Assembly: GCF_012979235.1 (NCBI RefSeq)
Contig: NZ_JAATWC010000003.1
Span: forward strand, 62,001-126,000
DNA length: 64,000 nucleotides
Source of the DNA: Dissulfurirhabdus thermomarina
Lineage (GTDB): Bacteria > Desulfobacterota > Dissulfuribacteria > Dissulfuribacterales > Dissulfurirhabdaceae
Direction: 5' to 3'
In this document: positions 25,674-35,470 of the stretch, piece after piece
Numbering within the stretch: position 1 is the stretch's first letter
Layout: the number at the start of each line of letters is the position of its first letter
Notes under the pieces: generated by a model
Seen by the model: the letters and a program-made list of their open reading frames with translations, nothing else
Told to the model about the DNA's origin: nothing
The model's database searches: none
Program-made: the position numbers and the translations under genes

Positions 25674-26830
25674 AGCACGTCCTCATCGTCGACGACGAGG
25701 AATCCCTCCTCCTCACCCTCCAGGAAGGCCTCCAGGCCTACTCGGACCAGTTCCGGGTCATCACCGCCCGGGACGGCCAGGAGGCGGTCTACACCCTGAG
25801 CCACAAGCCGGTGGACCTCGTGGTGACGGACCTCAAGATGCCGAAGATGGGAGGGCTGCGGCTGCTGGCCTACATGAGCCGGAACCACCCCGAGGTACCC
25901 GTCATCGTCATGACCGCCTACGGCACCCACGAGATCGAGCGCCAGATCGAGGAACTCGGCTACGACCGCTACCTCGAAAAGCCCCTGGACTTCGACGTCC
26001 TCACCCACCGCATCTTCGACGCCCTCAAGAGCGCCGAGAAGAAGGGCCACATCAAGGGCATCACCATCGACACCTTCCTCCAGCTGGTGGAGATGGAGAA
26101 GAAGACCTACACCCTCAAGATCGAGCACAAGGGGCGCTTCGGTTTCATGTACTTCCGGGACGGCGAGATCCTCGACGCGGAGACCGGGGGGCTCACCGGG
26201 GAGGAGGCGGCCTACGAGATCATCTCGTGGTACGAACCCGCCATCAAGATCTTCAGCGGGTGCCGGAAGAAGAAGAAGAACATCGAAGTCCCCCTCACCC
26301 ACCTCCTCATGGAGGGCTTCCGGATCCGCGACGAGCGGGGCCCCGACGTGGACGAGGGCCAGGCCGAGATGGAGGTGGAAGTGGAGATGGAGGCACCGGA
26401 GCCGGACGAGCCGCCGGAGGCGGCCGGCGATCCCCGGCAGGCCCGCCGGGCCGCGCTGGCGGAGGGCTTCGAGTCGCTCCTCGAGGAGCTGCGCACCGTG
26501 AAGGGGTACGTGGCCTCGGCCATCCTGAGCTTCACCGGGGAGCTCCTGGTGGGCCACACCTTCGACAAGCACCTGGACCTCGGCCTCATCGGCGCCACCC
26601 TGAACGACGTCTTCCGGTCCACCGACGACGCCTGCGGCCGGATCGGCTTCGAGACCTGCGAGACCGCGGCCTACACCACCCCGGGGGGCGTGCTCCTCAT
26701 GTGCGGTTCCGCCCCCGGGGCCGAGGTCCGGTTCCACCTCATGGCCGTCCTGAAGCCCGACGGCAACCAGGCCCTCATGAAGATCAAGCTGCGGAATCTC
26801 CTGCCGGTCATCACCAACATGCTGTCCTGA
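25670..26830 (+). CDS. Response regulator: receiver - DUF4388 - roadblock/LC7
   Basis: 386 residues. Receiver (1-120) with VDDEE, Asp in VVTDLKMPKMGG, and EKPLD. A DUF4388-like middle domain (about 125-215) contains GRFGFMYFRDGEILDAETGGL. An acidic linker (E/V/P-rich, about 228-250) leads to a roadblock/LC7 domain (about 262-386: EELRTVKGYVASAILSFTGELLVG). Such proteins are common in deltaproteobacteria; roadblock domains often partner small GTPases, as in MglB. No DNA-binding domain, so output is by protein contact. Last gene of the six-gene unit; a GC inverted repeat (about 26852-26866) follows within the next, opposite gene. Confidence 0.85.
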   Translation: MKHVLIVDDEESLLLTLQEGLQAYSDQFRVITARDGQEAVYTLSHKPVDLVVTDLKMPKMGGLRLLAYMSRNHPEVPVIVMTAYGTHEIERQIEELGYDRYLEKPLDFDVLTHRIFDALKSAEKKGHIKGITIDTFLQLVEMEKKTYTLKIEHKGRFGFMYFRDGEILDAETGGLTGEEAAYEIISWYEPAIKIFSGCRKKKKNIEVPLTHLLMEGFRIRDERGPDVDEGQAEMEVEVEMEAPEPDEPPEAAGDPRQARRAALAEGFESLLEELRTVKGYVASAILSFTGELLVGHTFDKHLDLGLIGATLNDVFRSTDDACGRIGFETCETAAYTTPGGVLLMCGSAPGAEVRFHLMAVLKPDGNQALMKIKLRNLLPVITNMLS

Positions 26831-26834
26831 CCCG

Positions 26835-27047
26835 TCAGGGATCCCCGGTTTCCGCCGCCCGGGCGGCCATCCGCTCCTTCCAGGCCTCGACGGCCTCCCG
26901 GCACTCCCGGGCCGGCGTCTCCCGCGTGCACACCGTGCACACCAGGCGCGCGGCCGCTCAGCGGCCGCGGAGCACCGCAGGCCCCCCGCACACCGGGCAC
27001 GCAGGCCCCTCCGGGTCGGTCCGTCTCCCGCCGTTGCCTCCCTTCAT
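26835..27047 (-). pseudogene. Small zinc-ribbon protein interrupted by an in-frame TGA
   Basis: A 70-codon reading frame starts at an ATG with GAGG 6 nt upstream, 7 bp after the AAA ATPase stop. It encodes a two-knuckle zinc ribbon: CPVCGG in the first half and LVCTVCTRETPAREC in the second, then a helix EAVEAWKERMAA. Codon 30 (26958-26960) is TGA, in frame, splitting the two CxxC motifs. The TGA lies in the loop of a perfect hairpin (GCGGCCGC on both sides). Best reading: a recent nonsense mutation, for example TGG to TGA. Selenocysteine insertion is an unlikely alternative because the position does not align with a cysteine. A sequencing error is also possible. Confidence 0.55.
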
Positions 27048-27054
27048 CGCCGCC

Positions 27055-28212
27055 TCACGCCGGCCCCGGCAGCCGGTCCTCCTCCTGCCGCCGCAGCCAG
27101 AGGCCGAGCACCGGGTCCACCACCCGCCAGGGGGCCCCGGGGGCCGGCCGCTCCACCAGGTCCAGCTCCTCAAGCCGCCGGAGGGAATGCTGGACACCCC
27201 CCACCGAGCCCAGGCCGTGGCGCTGGATGAACCCCGCGCCCAGCGGGGCCGCCGAGGGTTCGAAGGCGAGGGCCCGGAGGAGCCGCCGCTGGTGGGGCGA
27301 GATCCCCTGGAGGACCGCCTCGAAGACCGGCGCCTCGGAGCGGACGAGCCGCTCGAGGGCACCGTCGAGGGCCTTCAGGCAGATCCGGCCGCCGCCCGTG
27401 TGGAGCAGGAAGGCCAGCTTCTGGGCATAGTAGGGATGCCCGGCCGCCAGCTCCACCAGGCGCCGGGCCACCTCCGGCGGGCAGGTGCGCCCGCCCGCGG
27501 CGAAACGCTCGACCAGGTAACGGGCCAGGTCCTCCGGCGGCAGCGGGCCCAGGGGGTAGTTGATGGCGGCCCGGAAGAAGGGCCGCTGGCGCTCGTTGAA
27601 GATCCCGAGGAGCACCCGCCGGCGGCTCCCCACGAAGAAGTACGAGGCCCGGTGTCCCTGGATGTGCCGCCGGAGCGCCGCCTCCACCGAGAGCGCCCCC
27701 CGGAGGGTGACGATCTCCTGGAACTCGTCCAGGGTGACCTGCACGGGGGCCCCGCCCTCCCGGACGAAGGCGCCCAGGGATTCCATCGTCCCCTCGAGGA
27801 GCTCGAGCCCCGTGGCCCCGGTCCCGGCGGGCTCCACCGTGAGGGTGAAGCCGCCGCCGGCGTCGGGCTTGAGGACCGGGCGGAAGGAGCGCATCACCCG
27901 GAGGGCCGTCCGCCAGAGCGGCTCCCGCCCGTGGGTCACCCGGAAGACCGCCTTGGCCAGCCGGGCGGCCACGTCGTCCACGGAGGTCACCCCGAAGAAA
28001 TCCACGAAGACCGTGACCGCCCCATCGACCCGGAGCCGGTCCTGGACCCGCTTCACCAGCGAGGTCTTCCCGTAGCGCCGGGGGGAATAGACCACCACGT
28101 TCCCCCCCGCCCGGGCATAGGCGAGAAGCTCCGCCAGTTCCCGCTCCCGGTCGCAGAAGGGGGCGTCCGGGGGGATCTCCTGGAGCTGGAAGGGATTCTT
28201 CTCTACGGGCAT
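27055..28212 (-). CDS. Archaeal-type AAA ATPase
   Basis: A 385-residue STAND-like P-loop ATPase of the kind abundant in archaea. Walker A is VYSPRRYGKTSL (about 42-53); Walker B VTLDEFQE follows near residue 160; a sensor-like VGSRRRVL comes next. The C-terminal ~100 residues form a winged-helix-like region (QHSLRRLEELDLVERP). Function is unknown; such proteins occur near defence and toxin-antitoxin loci or as regulators. The ATG at 28212 is preferred to one seven codons upstream because that one falls at the predicted transcription start. Transcribed with the zinc-ribbon gene from its own promoter. Confidence 0.8.
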   Translation of the reverse strand: MPVEKNPFQLQEIPPDAPFCDRERELAELLAYARAGGNVVVYSPRRYGKTSLVKRVQDRLRVDGAVTVFVDFFGVTSVDDVAARLAKAVFRVTHGREPLWRTALRVMRSFRPVLKPDAGGGFTLTVEPAGTGATGLELLEGTMESLGAFVREGGAPVQVTLDEFQEIVTLRGALSVEAALRRHIQGHRASYFFVGSRRRVLLGIFNERQRPFFRAAINYPLGPLPPEDLARYLVERFAAGGRTCPPEVARRLVELAAGHPYYAQKLAFLLHTGGGRICLKALDGALERLVRSEAPVFEAVLQGISPHQRRLLRALAFEPSAAPLGAGFIQRHGLGSVGGVQHSLRRLEELDLVERPAPGAPWRVVDPVLGLWLRRQEEDRLPGPA

Positions 28213-28238
28213 GTCGCGCCGGGCCGGGGACACCCGGT

Positions 28239-28267
28239 ATTATGGAGTTTACATTATGGTAGTCCAA
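28239..28267 (-). promoter_or_regulatory. Promoter of the AAA ATPase gene
   Basis: On the minus strand TTGGAC (28262-28267), 17-bp spacer, CATAAT (28239-28244), in a marked AT-rich island. Two near-direct repeats of TTATGG with AGT(T) (28240-28262) overlap the promoter and could be an operator. The gene-free stretch 28213-28662 holds this promoter, a spacer and repeat copy 1. Confidence 0.7.
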
Positions 28268-28362
28268 TAACACCTGCACGGATTCTACGCCCGCCCCGGC
28301 CGCGGCGTCAAGCCGCACGGCGCGCCCCCCTCCATTCCGGGCGCCGCCTGTGCTATGCTTTC

Positions 28363-30481
<2,119 letters not shown>

Positions 30482-30485
<4 letters not shown>

Positions 30486-30793
30486 AACCGGACCGGGGCG
30501 AGCGGCTGGGGCGCGAGGTGCACCGCAAGGCGGGACGCAAGCTCCGGGCCCGGGCCCAGGGGCGCCGCGGCATCTGGTTCGGGCTCGGCATGTTCGGGGT
30601 GATCGGCTGGTCCGTGGCGGTCCCCGCGGTGGCCTTCACCGCCCTGGGCGTCTGGCTGGACCGGCACTGGCCGGCGGACTTCTCCTGGACCCTCACCCTC
30701 CTCTTCATCGGTGTGGGGGTCGGCTGCCTGAACGCCTGGTACTGGGTCCGGGAACACACCCGGCCCGAGGATGCGGAGGACGAGACCCGATGA
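30482..30793 (+). CDS. atpQ: N-ATPase AtpQ (AtpI-like) membrane protein
   Basis: A 103-residue AtpI-family protein with a basic N-terminus and two membrane segments (about 33-56 GLGMFGVIGWSVAVPAVAFT and 66-90 FSWTLTLLFIGVGVGCLNAW). AtpI-like proteins assist c-ring assembly or Mg2+/Ca2+ handling; the role of AtpQ in N-ATPases is not proven. The GTG start overlaps the atpC stop (GTGA), and its stop overlaps the atpR start (ATGA). Position between epsilon and AtpR is diagnostic. Confidence 0.85.
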
Positions 30794-31089
30794 CCGGCCC
30801 GGCACCGCTCGCCCTCTCCGCCGCCGCCGGCGCCCTGATCGGGGCCGCCTTCTTCGGCGGCCTCTGGCTCACCCTCCGCCGGCTTCCGGGGGCCCGCCGG
30901 CCGGGGCTCCTCGCCGCGGCCAGCTACGCGCTCCGCCTCGGGTTGGCCGTGGCGGGCTTCGCCGCCGTCTCCGGCGGGCGATGGGACCGGCTCGCCGCCT
31001 GCCTGGCGGGCTTCGTGGCGGCGAGGATCGCCATGGCCCGGCGCCTCGGCCCCGGGCGGGAAAGGGAGGCCGCACCGCCGTGCAGATGA
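30790..31089 (+). CDS. atpR: N-ATPase AtpR membrane protein
   Basis: A 99-residue hydrophobic protein with about three membrane segments (APLALSAAAGALIGAAFFGG, LLAAASYALRLGLAVAGFAA, RLAACLAGFVAARIAMA). Several Arg residues lie inside or at the edges of helices (YALRLG, AARIAMARR), a feature of the AtpR family. AtpR occurs only in N-ATPase operons and has been proposed to interact with the c-ring carboxylates. Coupled at both ends by ATGA overlaps. Confidence 0.82.
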   Translation: MTGPAPLALSAAAGALIGAAFFGGLWLTLRRLPGARRPGLLAAASYALRLGLAVAGFAAVSGGRWDRLAACLAGFVAARIAMARRLGPGREREAAPPCR

Positions 31090-31802
31090 ACCCGGACCAA
31101 GTCGTCCTCTGGTACCTCCACGGGGTGCCGGTCAACGCCACCGTCTTCTTCACATGGGTGGTGATGGTATTCCTCGTGGTGGGCTCCTGGCTGGTGACCC
31201 GCCGGCTCTCCCACGGGCCGGAGATGGGCCGCTGGCAAAACCTCCTGGAGGTCGTGGTGACGGGAATGCGGGACCAGATCCGCCAGGTGACCCGGCAGGA
31301 CCCGGGCGACTACCTCCCCTTCGTGGGGACGCTCTTCCTCTTCATCGCCGTCTCGAACCTCCTGGCCGTGGTCCCGGGGTTCCACCCGCCCACGGGGTCG
31401 CTGTCCACCACGGCGGCCCTGGCGATGGCGGTCTTCGTGGCCGTCCCGGTCTTCGGCGTGGCCCGCCAGGGCCTGTGGGCCTACCTCGCCCAGTACCTCA
31501 AGCCCACGCCGTTCATGCTCCCCTTCAACGTCATCGGGGAGCTGTCGCGGACCCTGGCGCTGGCGGTCCGCCTCTACGGGAACATCATGAGCGGGGTGGT
31601 CATCGGGGCCATCCTGCTCGGGGTGGCCCCGTTCTTCTTCCCCGTCTTGATGCAGCTTCTCGGCCTGCTCACCGGGCTCATCCAGGCCTACATCTTCGCC
31701 GTGCTCGCCATGGTCTACATCGCCTCCGCCGCCACGGCCCACCGCCGGACGGTGGCGAAGGAGGGGGAAGCGCCCGCCCCGCGCCCGTCCCAAGGCGGAT
31801 AA
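31086..31802 (+). CDS. atpB: N-type ATPase a subunit
   Basis: Membrane stator subunit that forms the ion half-channels. 238 residues with five or six membrane segments. The essential arginine is R162 in AVRLYGNIMSG, corresponding to E. coli R210. PFNVIGELSRTLALA and GLLTGLIQAYIFAVLAMVYI flank it. The last ~25 residues are polar. The stop is followed by an 83-bp spacer before atpE, the only sizeable gap in the operon. Confidence 0.93.
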   Translation: MNPDQVVLWYLHGVPVNATVFFTWVVMVFLVVGSWLVTRRLSHGPEMGRWQNLLEVVVTGMRDQIRQVTRQDPGDYLPFVGTLFLFIAVSNLLAVVPGFHPPTGSLSTTAALAMAVFVAVPVFGVARQGLWAYLAQYLKPTPFMLPFNVIGELSRTLALAVRLYGNIMSGVVIGAILLGVAPFFFPVLMQLLGLLTGLIQAYIFAVLAMVYIASAATAHRRTVAKEGEAPAPRPSQGG

Positions 31803-31885
31803 GCGCCGGCGGGACGCACAAAGACGCATGCCGCCGCGGTGCGGAAGCCCCGCGGCCATCACGCAGAAGGAGGACACATCGCCCC

Positions 31886-32164
31886 ATGGACAACCTCGGA
31901 CTCGTCGCCGCCGTCTCCATCGCCGTCTCCGGCCTCACCATCGCCGTGGGGTCCATCGGCCCGGCCCTGGGCGAGGGCCGCGCCGTGGCCCAGGCCCTCG
32001 GCGCCATCGCCCAGCAGCCGGACGAGGCCAACACCATCACCCGGACCCTCTTCGTGGGGCTGGCCATGGTGGAATCCACCGCCATCTACTGCTTCGTGGT
32101 GGCCATGATCCTCATCTTCGCCAACCCCTTCTGGGACTACTTCCTCTCCCGGGCCGGAGGCTAG
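31886..32164 (+). CDS. atpE: N-type ATPase c subunit with two carboxylates
   Basis: Rotor-ring subunit: 92 residues, two membrane helices joined by the polar loop AQQPDEA. Helix 2 carries the ion-binding motif MVESTAIY with Glu63, Ser64, Thr65 and Tyr68, which match the Na+ ligands of Ilyobacter c subunit. Helix 1 has Glu30 (GPALGEGRAVAQ) where Ilyobacter has Gln32. Two carboxylates per subunit is typical of N-ATPase rings, and one such ring characterised biochemically was large and proton-binding, so Na+ versus H+ use is open. A strong AAGGAGG ribosome site (about 31867-31873) would boost expression, fitting the high c copy number. Confidence 0.95.
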   Translation: MDNLGLVAAVSIAVSGLTIAVGSIGPALGEGRAVAQALGAIAQQPDEANTITRTLFVGLAMVESTAIYCFVVAMILIFANPFWDYFLSRAGG

Positions 32165-32166
32165 CC

Positions 32167-32934
32167 GTGGAGATCCACTGGCCCACGGCCGTGGCCCAGG
32201 CCGTGAACTTCCTGGTCCTGGTCTTCCTGCTCAAGCGGTTCCTCTACGGGCCCGTGATCCGGGCCATGGACCGGCGGGAACGCGGCATCGCCGAGCGGAT
32301 CGCGGCCGCCGAGCGGCGCGAGGCCGCCGCCCGGCGCGAGGCCGCGGCCTACCAGGAAAAGGTCCGGGAGATCGAGGCCCAGCGAGAGGCCCTCCTGGCC
32401 GAGGCCCGGACGGCCGCCGAGGCCCTCCGGAAGGATCTCCTCCGAGAGGCCCGGGCCGAGGTGGAGGAACTGCGCCGCCGCTGGCGGCGCGACGTGGAGC
32501 GGGAACGGGCGGACTTCCTCGCCCGGGTCCGGCGCGAGTTGGCCCGGATGGCCCTTGCGGCGGCGGGGACGGTGCTCCGCGACCTGGGCGGCCCCCCCGT
32601 GGAGGAACGGATCGCCGAGGCCTTCCTGGAACGGCTCGCCGCCCTCGGCGACGAAGACCGGCGGCGGCTGGCGGAGGGCGACGCGGGAGAGGTCGAGGTC
32701 GCCTCCGCCGCCCCCCTCCCCGCCGGCCTCCGCGACCGGATCGCCGCCGCCGTCCAGGAGATCACCGGCCCCCGGCGGATCCGCTTCACCGAGGCGCCGG
32801 ACCTCGTGGCCGGCCTCGCCCTCCGAACCCCCGAGGTCACCGTGGAGTGGAACGCCGCCGACCACCTCCAGGGGCTCGATGAGCGGCTCGAGGCGGCCCT
32901 GTCGGCCCCGGAGCCGACCGGGACGCCGGGCTGA
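32167..32934 (+). CDS. atpF: N-type ATPase b subunit (b fused to delta-like region)
   Basis: Peripheral-stalk subunit: 255 residues, about 100 longer than a standard b subunit. One N-terminal membrane helix ([18 protein letters not shown]), a long highly charged coiled coil (about 35-135), then a C-terminal globular part (about 140-245) with [19 protein letters not shown] and [19 protein letters not shown] that stands in for the missing delta subunit. GTG start with GGAGG 7 nt upstream. Confidence 0.9.
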   Translation: MEIHWPTAVAQAVNFLVLVFLLKRFLYGPVIRAMDRRERGIAERIAAAERREAAARREAAAYQEKVREIEAQREALLAEARTAAEALRKDLLREARAEVEELRRRWRRDVERERADFLARVRRELARMALAAAGTVLRDLGGPPVEERIAEAFLERLAALGDEDRRRLAEGDAGEVEVASAAPLPAGLRDRIAAAVQEITGPRRIRFTEAPDLVAGLALRTPEVTVEWNAADHLQGLDERLEAALSAPEPTGTPG

Positions 32935-32945
32935 GAGGCACGGCC

Positions 32946-34505
32946 GTGGCCCTGCTCGACGAGGCACTGGCCCAAACCGCGGCGGCCTTCGACGCCCTGG
33001 CCGACTCGGCGCCGCCGCGCCTCGAGGCCCGGGAGTTCGGCCGAGTCCTCGACGTCGGAAACGGCGTCGCCCGGGTCGGCGGGGTGGCCGGGGTCCGCTC
33101 CCAGGAACTCCTCCGGATGAACGGCGGCGTCCTGGGCATCGCCTTCAACCTGGACCCCGGGGAGGTCGGCGTCATCCTCCTGGGCGACCATCCCTCCCTG
33201 GCGGCCGGCTCGCCGGTGCGTCGGACGGGCCGCGTGGTGGACACCCCGGTGGGGCTCGGCCTCCTCGGCCGAGTCCTCGACGCCACGGGCCGCCCCCTGG
33301 ACGGCAAGGGCCCCGTCGCCGCCGAGGACCGCTGGCCGGTGGAACGGCAGGCCCCGGCCATCATGGACCGCGCCCCGGTCAGCGTCCCCCTGGCCACCGG
33401 CCTCAAGGTGGTGGACGCCATGGTCCCCATCGGCCGCGGGCAGCGGGAGCTGATCCTCGGCGACCGCCAGACCGGGAAGACCACCCTCGCCCTGGAGGCC
33501 ATCCTGAACCAGCGCCCCGACGACGTCATCGGCGTCTACTGCGCCGTGGGGCAGCGCACCGCCGCCGTGGCGCGGGTGGTGGAAGACCTCCGCCGCCACG
33601 GGGCCCTCGACCGGTGCATCGTGGTGGTGGCCTCCGGCGACGACCCGGCCGGGCTCCAGTTCATCACGCCCTATGCCGCCACCACCATGGCGGAGTACTT
33701 CGTGGAACGGGGCCGCGACGTCCTCGTGGTCTACGACGACCTCACCCACCACGCCCAGGCCTACCGGGAGCTGAGCCTGCTGCTGCGCCGGCCGCCCGGC
33801 CGCGAGGCCTTCCCCGGCGACATCTTCTACATCCACTCCCGGCTCCTCGAACGCGCCACCCGCCTCCGCGAGGACCTCGGGGGCGGCTCCCTCACCGCCC
33901 TCCCCATCGCCGAGACCGAGGCGGGCAACCTCTCCGCCTACATCCCCACCAACCTCATCTCCATCACCGACGGCCAGGTCTACCTCTCGCCGGACCACTT
34001 CCAGAAGGGGCTGCTGCCGGCGGTGGACGTGGGGCGCTCCGTCTCCCGGGTGGGAGGCAAGGCCCAGCTGCCGGCCTACCGGGCCGTCACGGGGGAGCTG
34101 CGCCTCGCCTACGCCCAGTTCGAGGAGCTCGAGACCTTCGCCCGCTTCGGCACCCGGCTCGACGACGCCACCCGGCAGGCCCTGGAGCGCGGGCGGCGGG
34201 TGCGGGAGGTCCTCAAGCAGGACCAGTACCGTCCCCTCCCCCCCGCCCTCCAGCTCGCCGCGCTCCTGGCCGCCGCCCGGGGCCTCTTCGACGCGGTGCC
34301 CCTGGACGACATGGCCCGGGCGGAGGAACTGGCGCGGGAGGCGGTGGCCCGGGAGCTCCCCGAGACCTGCGCCCGGATCGAGGCCGGGGCGCCCCTGGCG
34401 CCCGACGACCTCGACCGGATGGCGGCGGTGATCCGGGCGGCGCTGGCCCCGTGGGCGCCCCCGGCCGACGCCGGGGCCATGGAGGAGCCGGATGCCCGCC
34501 CTTGA
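32946..34505 (+). CDS. atpA: N-type ATPase alpha subunit
   Basis: Non-catalytic nucleotide-binding F1 subunit, 519 residues, GTG start. Walker A is GDRQTGKTT (about 175-183); also visible are [57 protein letters not shown], and the arginine-finger region [11 protein letters not shown]...[13 protein letters not shown]. Full length. The last 14 bp overlap atpG. Confidence 0.96.
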   Translation: MALLDEALAQTAAAFDALADSAPPRLEAREFGRVLDVGNGVARVGGVAGVRSQELLRMNGGVLGIAFNLDPGEVGVILLGDHPSLAAGSPVRRTGRVVDTPVGLGLLGRVLDATGRPLDGKGPVAAEDRWPVERQAPAIMDRAPVSVPLATGLKVVDAMVPIGRGQRELILGDRQTGKTTLALEAILNQRPDDVIGVYCAVGQRTAAVARVVEDLRRHGALDRCIVVVASGDDPAGLQFITPYAATTMAEYFVERGRDVLVVYDDLTHHAQAYRELSLLLRRPPGREAFPGDIFYIHSRLLERATRLREDLGGGSLTALPIAETEAGNLSAYIPTNLISITDGQVYLSPDHFQKGLLPAVDVGRSVSRVGGKAQLPAYRAVTGELRLAYAQFEELETFARFGTRLDDATRQALERGRRVREVLKQDQYRPLPPALQLAALLAAARGLFDAVPLDDMARAEELAREAVARELPETCARIEAGAPLAPDDLDRMAAVIRAALAPWAPPADAGAMEEPDARP

Positions 34506-35394
34506 CGCCCTGGAGCGGACCATCGCCACCGTGACCGACCTCCAGTCGGTGGTCCGGACCATGAAGGCGCTTTCGGGGGCGAGCATCCGGCAGTACGAGC
34601 GGGCGGCGGAGGCCCTGGCGGAATACCAGCGGACGGTGGAACTCGGCCTCCAGGCCGTGCTGGGAGCGGGCCTCCGGCCCGCCGCCCCGGCGGACCGACG
34701 CCGCCGCCCCGGCGGAGGACGCCTCGGTGCCGTGGTCTTCGGCTCGGACCACGGCCTCTGCGGCCGCTTCAACGAGGACGTCGCCCTCTTCGCCGCCGAG
34801 CACCTCCGGCCGGCCGCCGGGGGCGCCGGGCTCCGCCTCATGGCCGTGGGCTACCGGGCGGGAGGACACCTGGCCGCCCTGGGCCTCGAGCCGGAGAAGA
34901 CCCGATCGCTCCCCGCCTCGGCGGAGGCCATCACCGGGACCGTCCAGGACCTCCTCCTCGAAATCGACGCCTGGATGGCGGCGGACCCGGACCTCACCGT
35001 CCTCCTCTTCCACAACGCCCGCCCGGCCGGCCATCCCCTGCCCCGGCCCCGCCGGACCCGCCTCCTCCCGGTGGACCCCGACCGGTTCGCCCACCTGGCC
35101 GGGCGCCCCTGGCCCTCGCGCTCCCGCCCCGCCTTCTCCCTGTCGCCCGCACGCCTCTTCCCGGCACTGGTGCGGGAATACCTCTTCGCGGTGCTCTTCC
35201 GAACCACCGCCGAATCCCTGGCCGGGGAACACGGGGCGCGGATGCTCGCCATGCAGGCCGCGGAACGCAACATCTCCGACCGGCTCCAGGAACTCCGCAC
35301 CCGGTACAACCGCGAGCGGCAGGAGGCCATCACCGGGGAGCTCCTCGACGTGGTGGCGGGCTACGAGGCCCTCTCGGGGAGCAGAGCCGGGTGA
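34492..35394 (+). CDS. atpG: N-type ATPase gamma subunit
   Basis: Central rotor shaft, 300 residues. N-terminal helix [26 protein letters not shown] and C-terminal helix [38 protein letters not shown] form the coiled coil that rotates inside alpha3beta3; the middle Rossmann-like domain contains [16 protein letters not shown]-ATPase gammas diverge strongly from housekeeping ones, which fits the Arg/Pro-rich middle. It ends the nine-gene atp operon. No atpH (delta) is present. Confidence 0.9.
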   Translation: MPALDALERTIATVTDLQSVVRTMKALSGASIRQYERAAEALAEYQRTVELGLQAVLGAGLRPAAPADRRRRPGGGRLGAVVFGSDHGLCGRFNEDVALFAAEHLRPAAGGAGLRLMAVGYRAGGHLAALGLEPEKTRSLPASAEAITGTVQDLLLEIDAWMAADPDLTVLLFHNARPAGHPLPRPRRTRLLPVDPDRFAHLAGRPWPSRSRPAFSLSPARLFPALVREYLFAVLFRTTAESLAGEHGARMLAMQAAERNISDRLQELRTRYNRERQEAITGELLDVVAGYEALSGSRAG

Positions 35395-35470
35395 CCCCCC
35401 GCGCCCCCGGCCTTGGCACCGGCCCGAAGCCGTGCTAGAGATCCGGAGACGGAGCCGAGGCCCGACGCCC

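Noticed and set aside
26958-26960. TGA read as selenocysteine
   Set aside because: The residue does not fall at a Cys position of the ribbon, and the hairpin has the TGA in its loop rather than 10-20 nt upstream of a SECIS-type stem. Nonsense mutation or error is simpler; kept as a finding only.
26671-27000. 109-codon minus-strand frame overlapping the zinc-ribbon gene
   Set aside because: Out of frame with the CxxC motifs and low-complexity; the interrupted zinc-ribbon frame is better supported.
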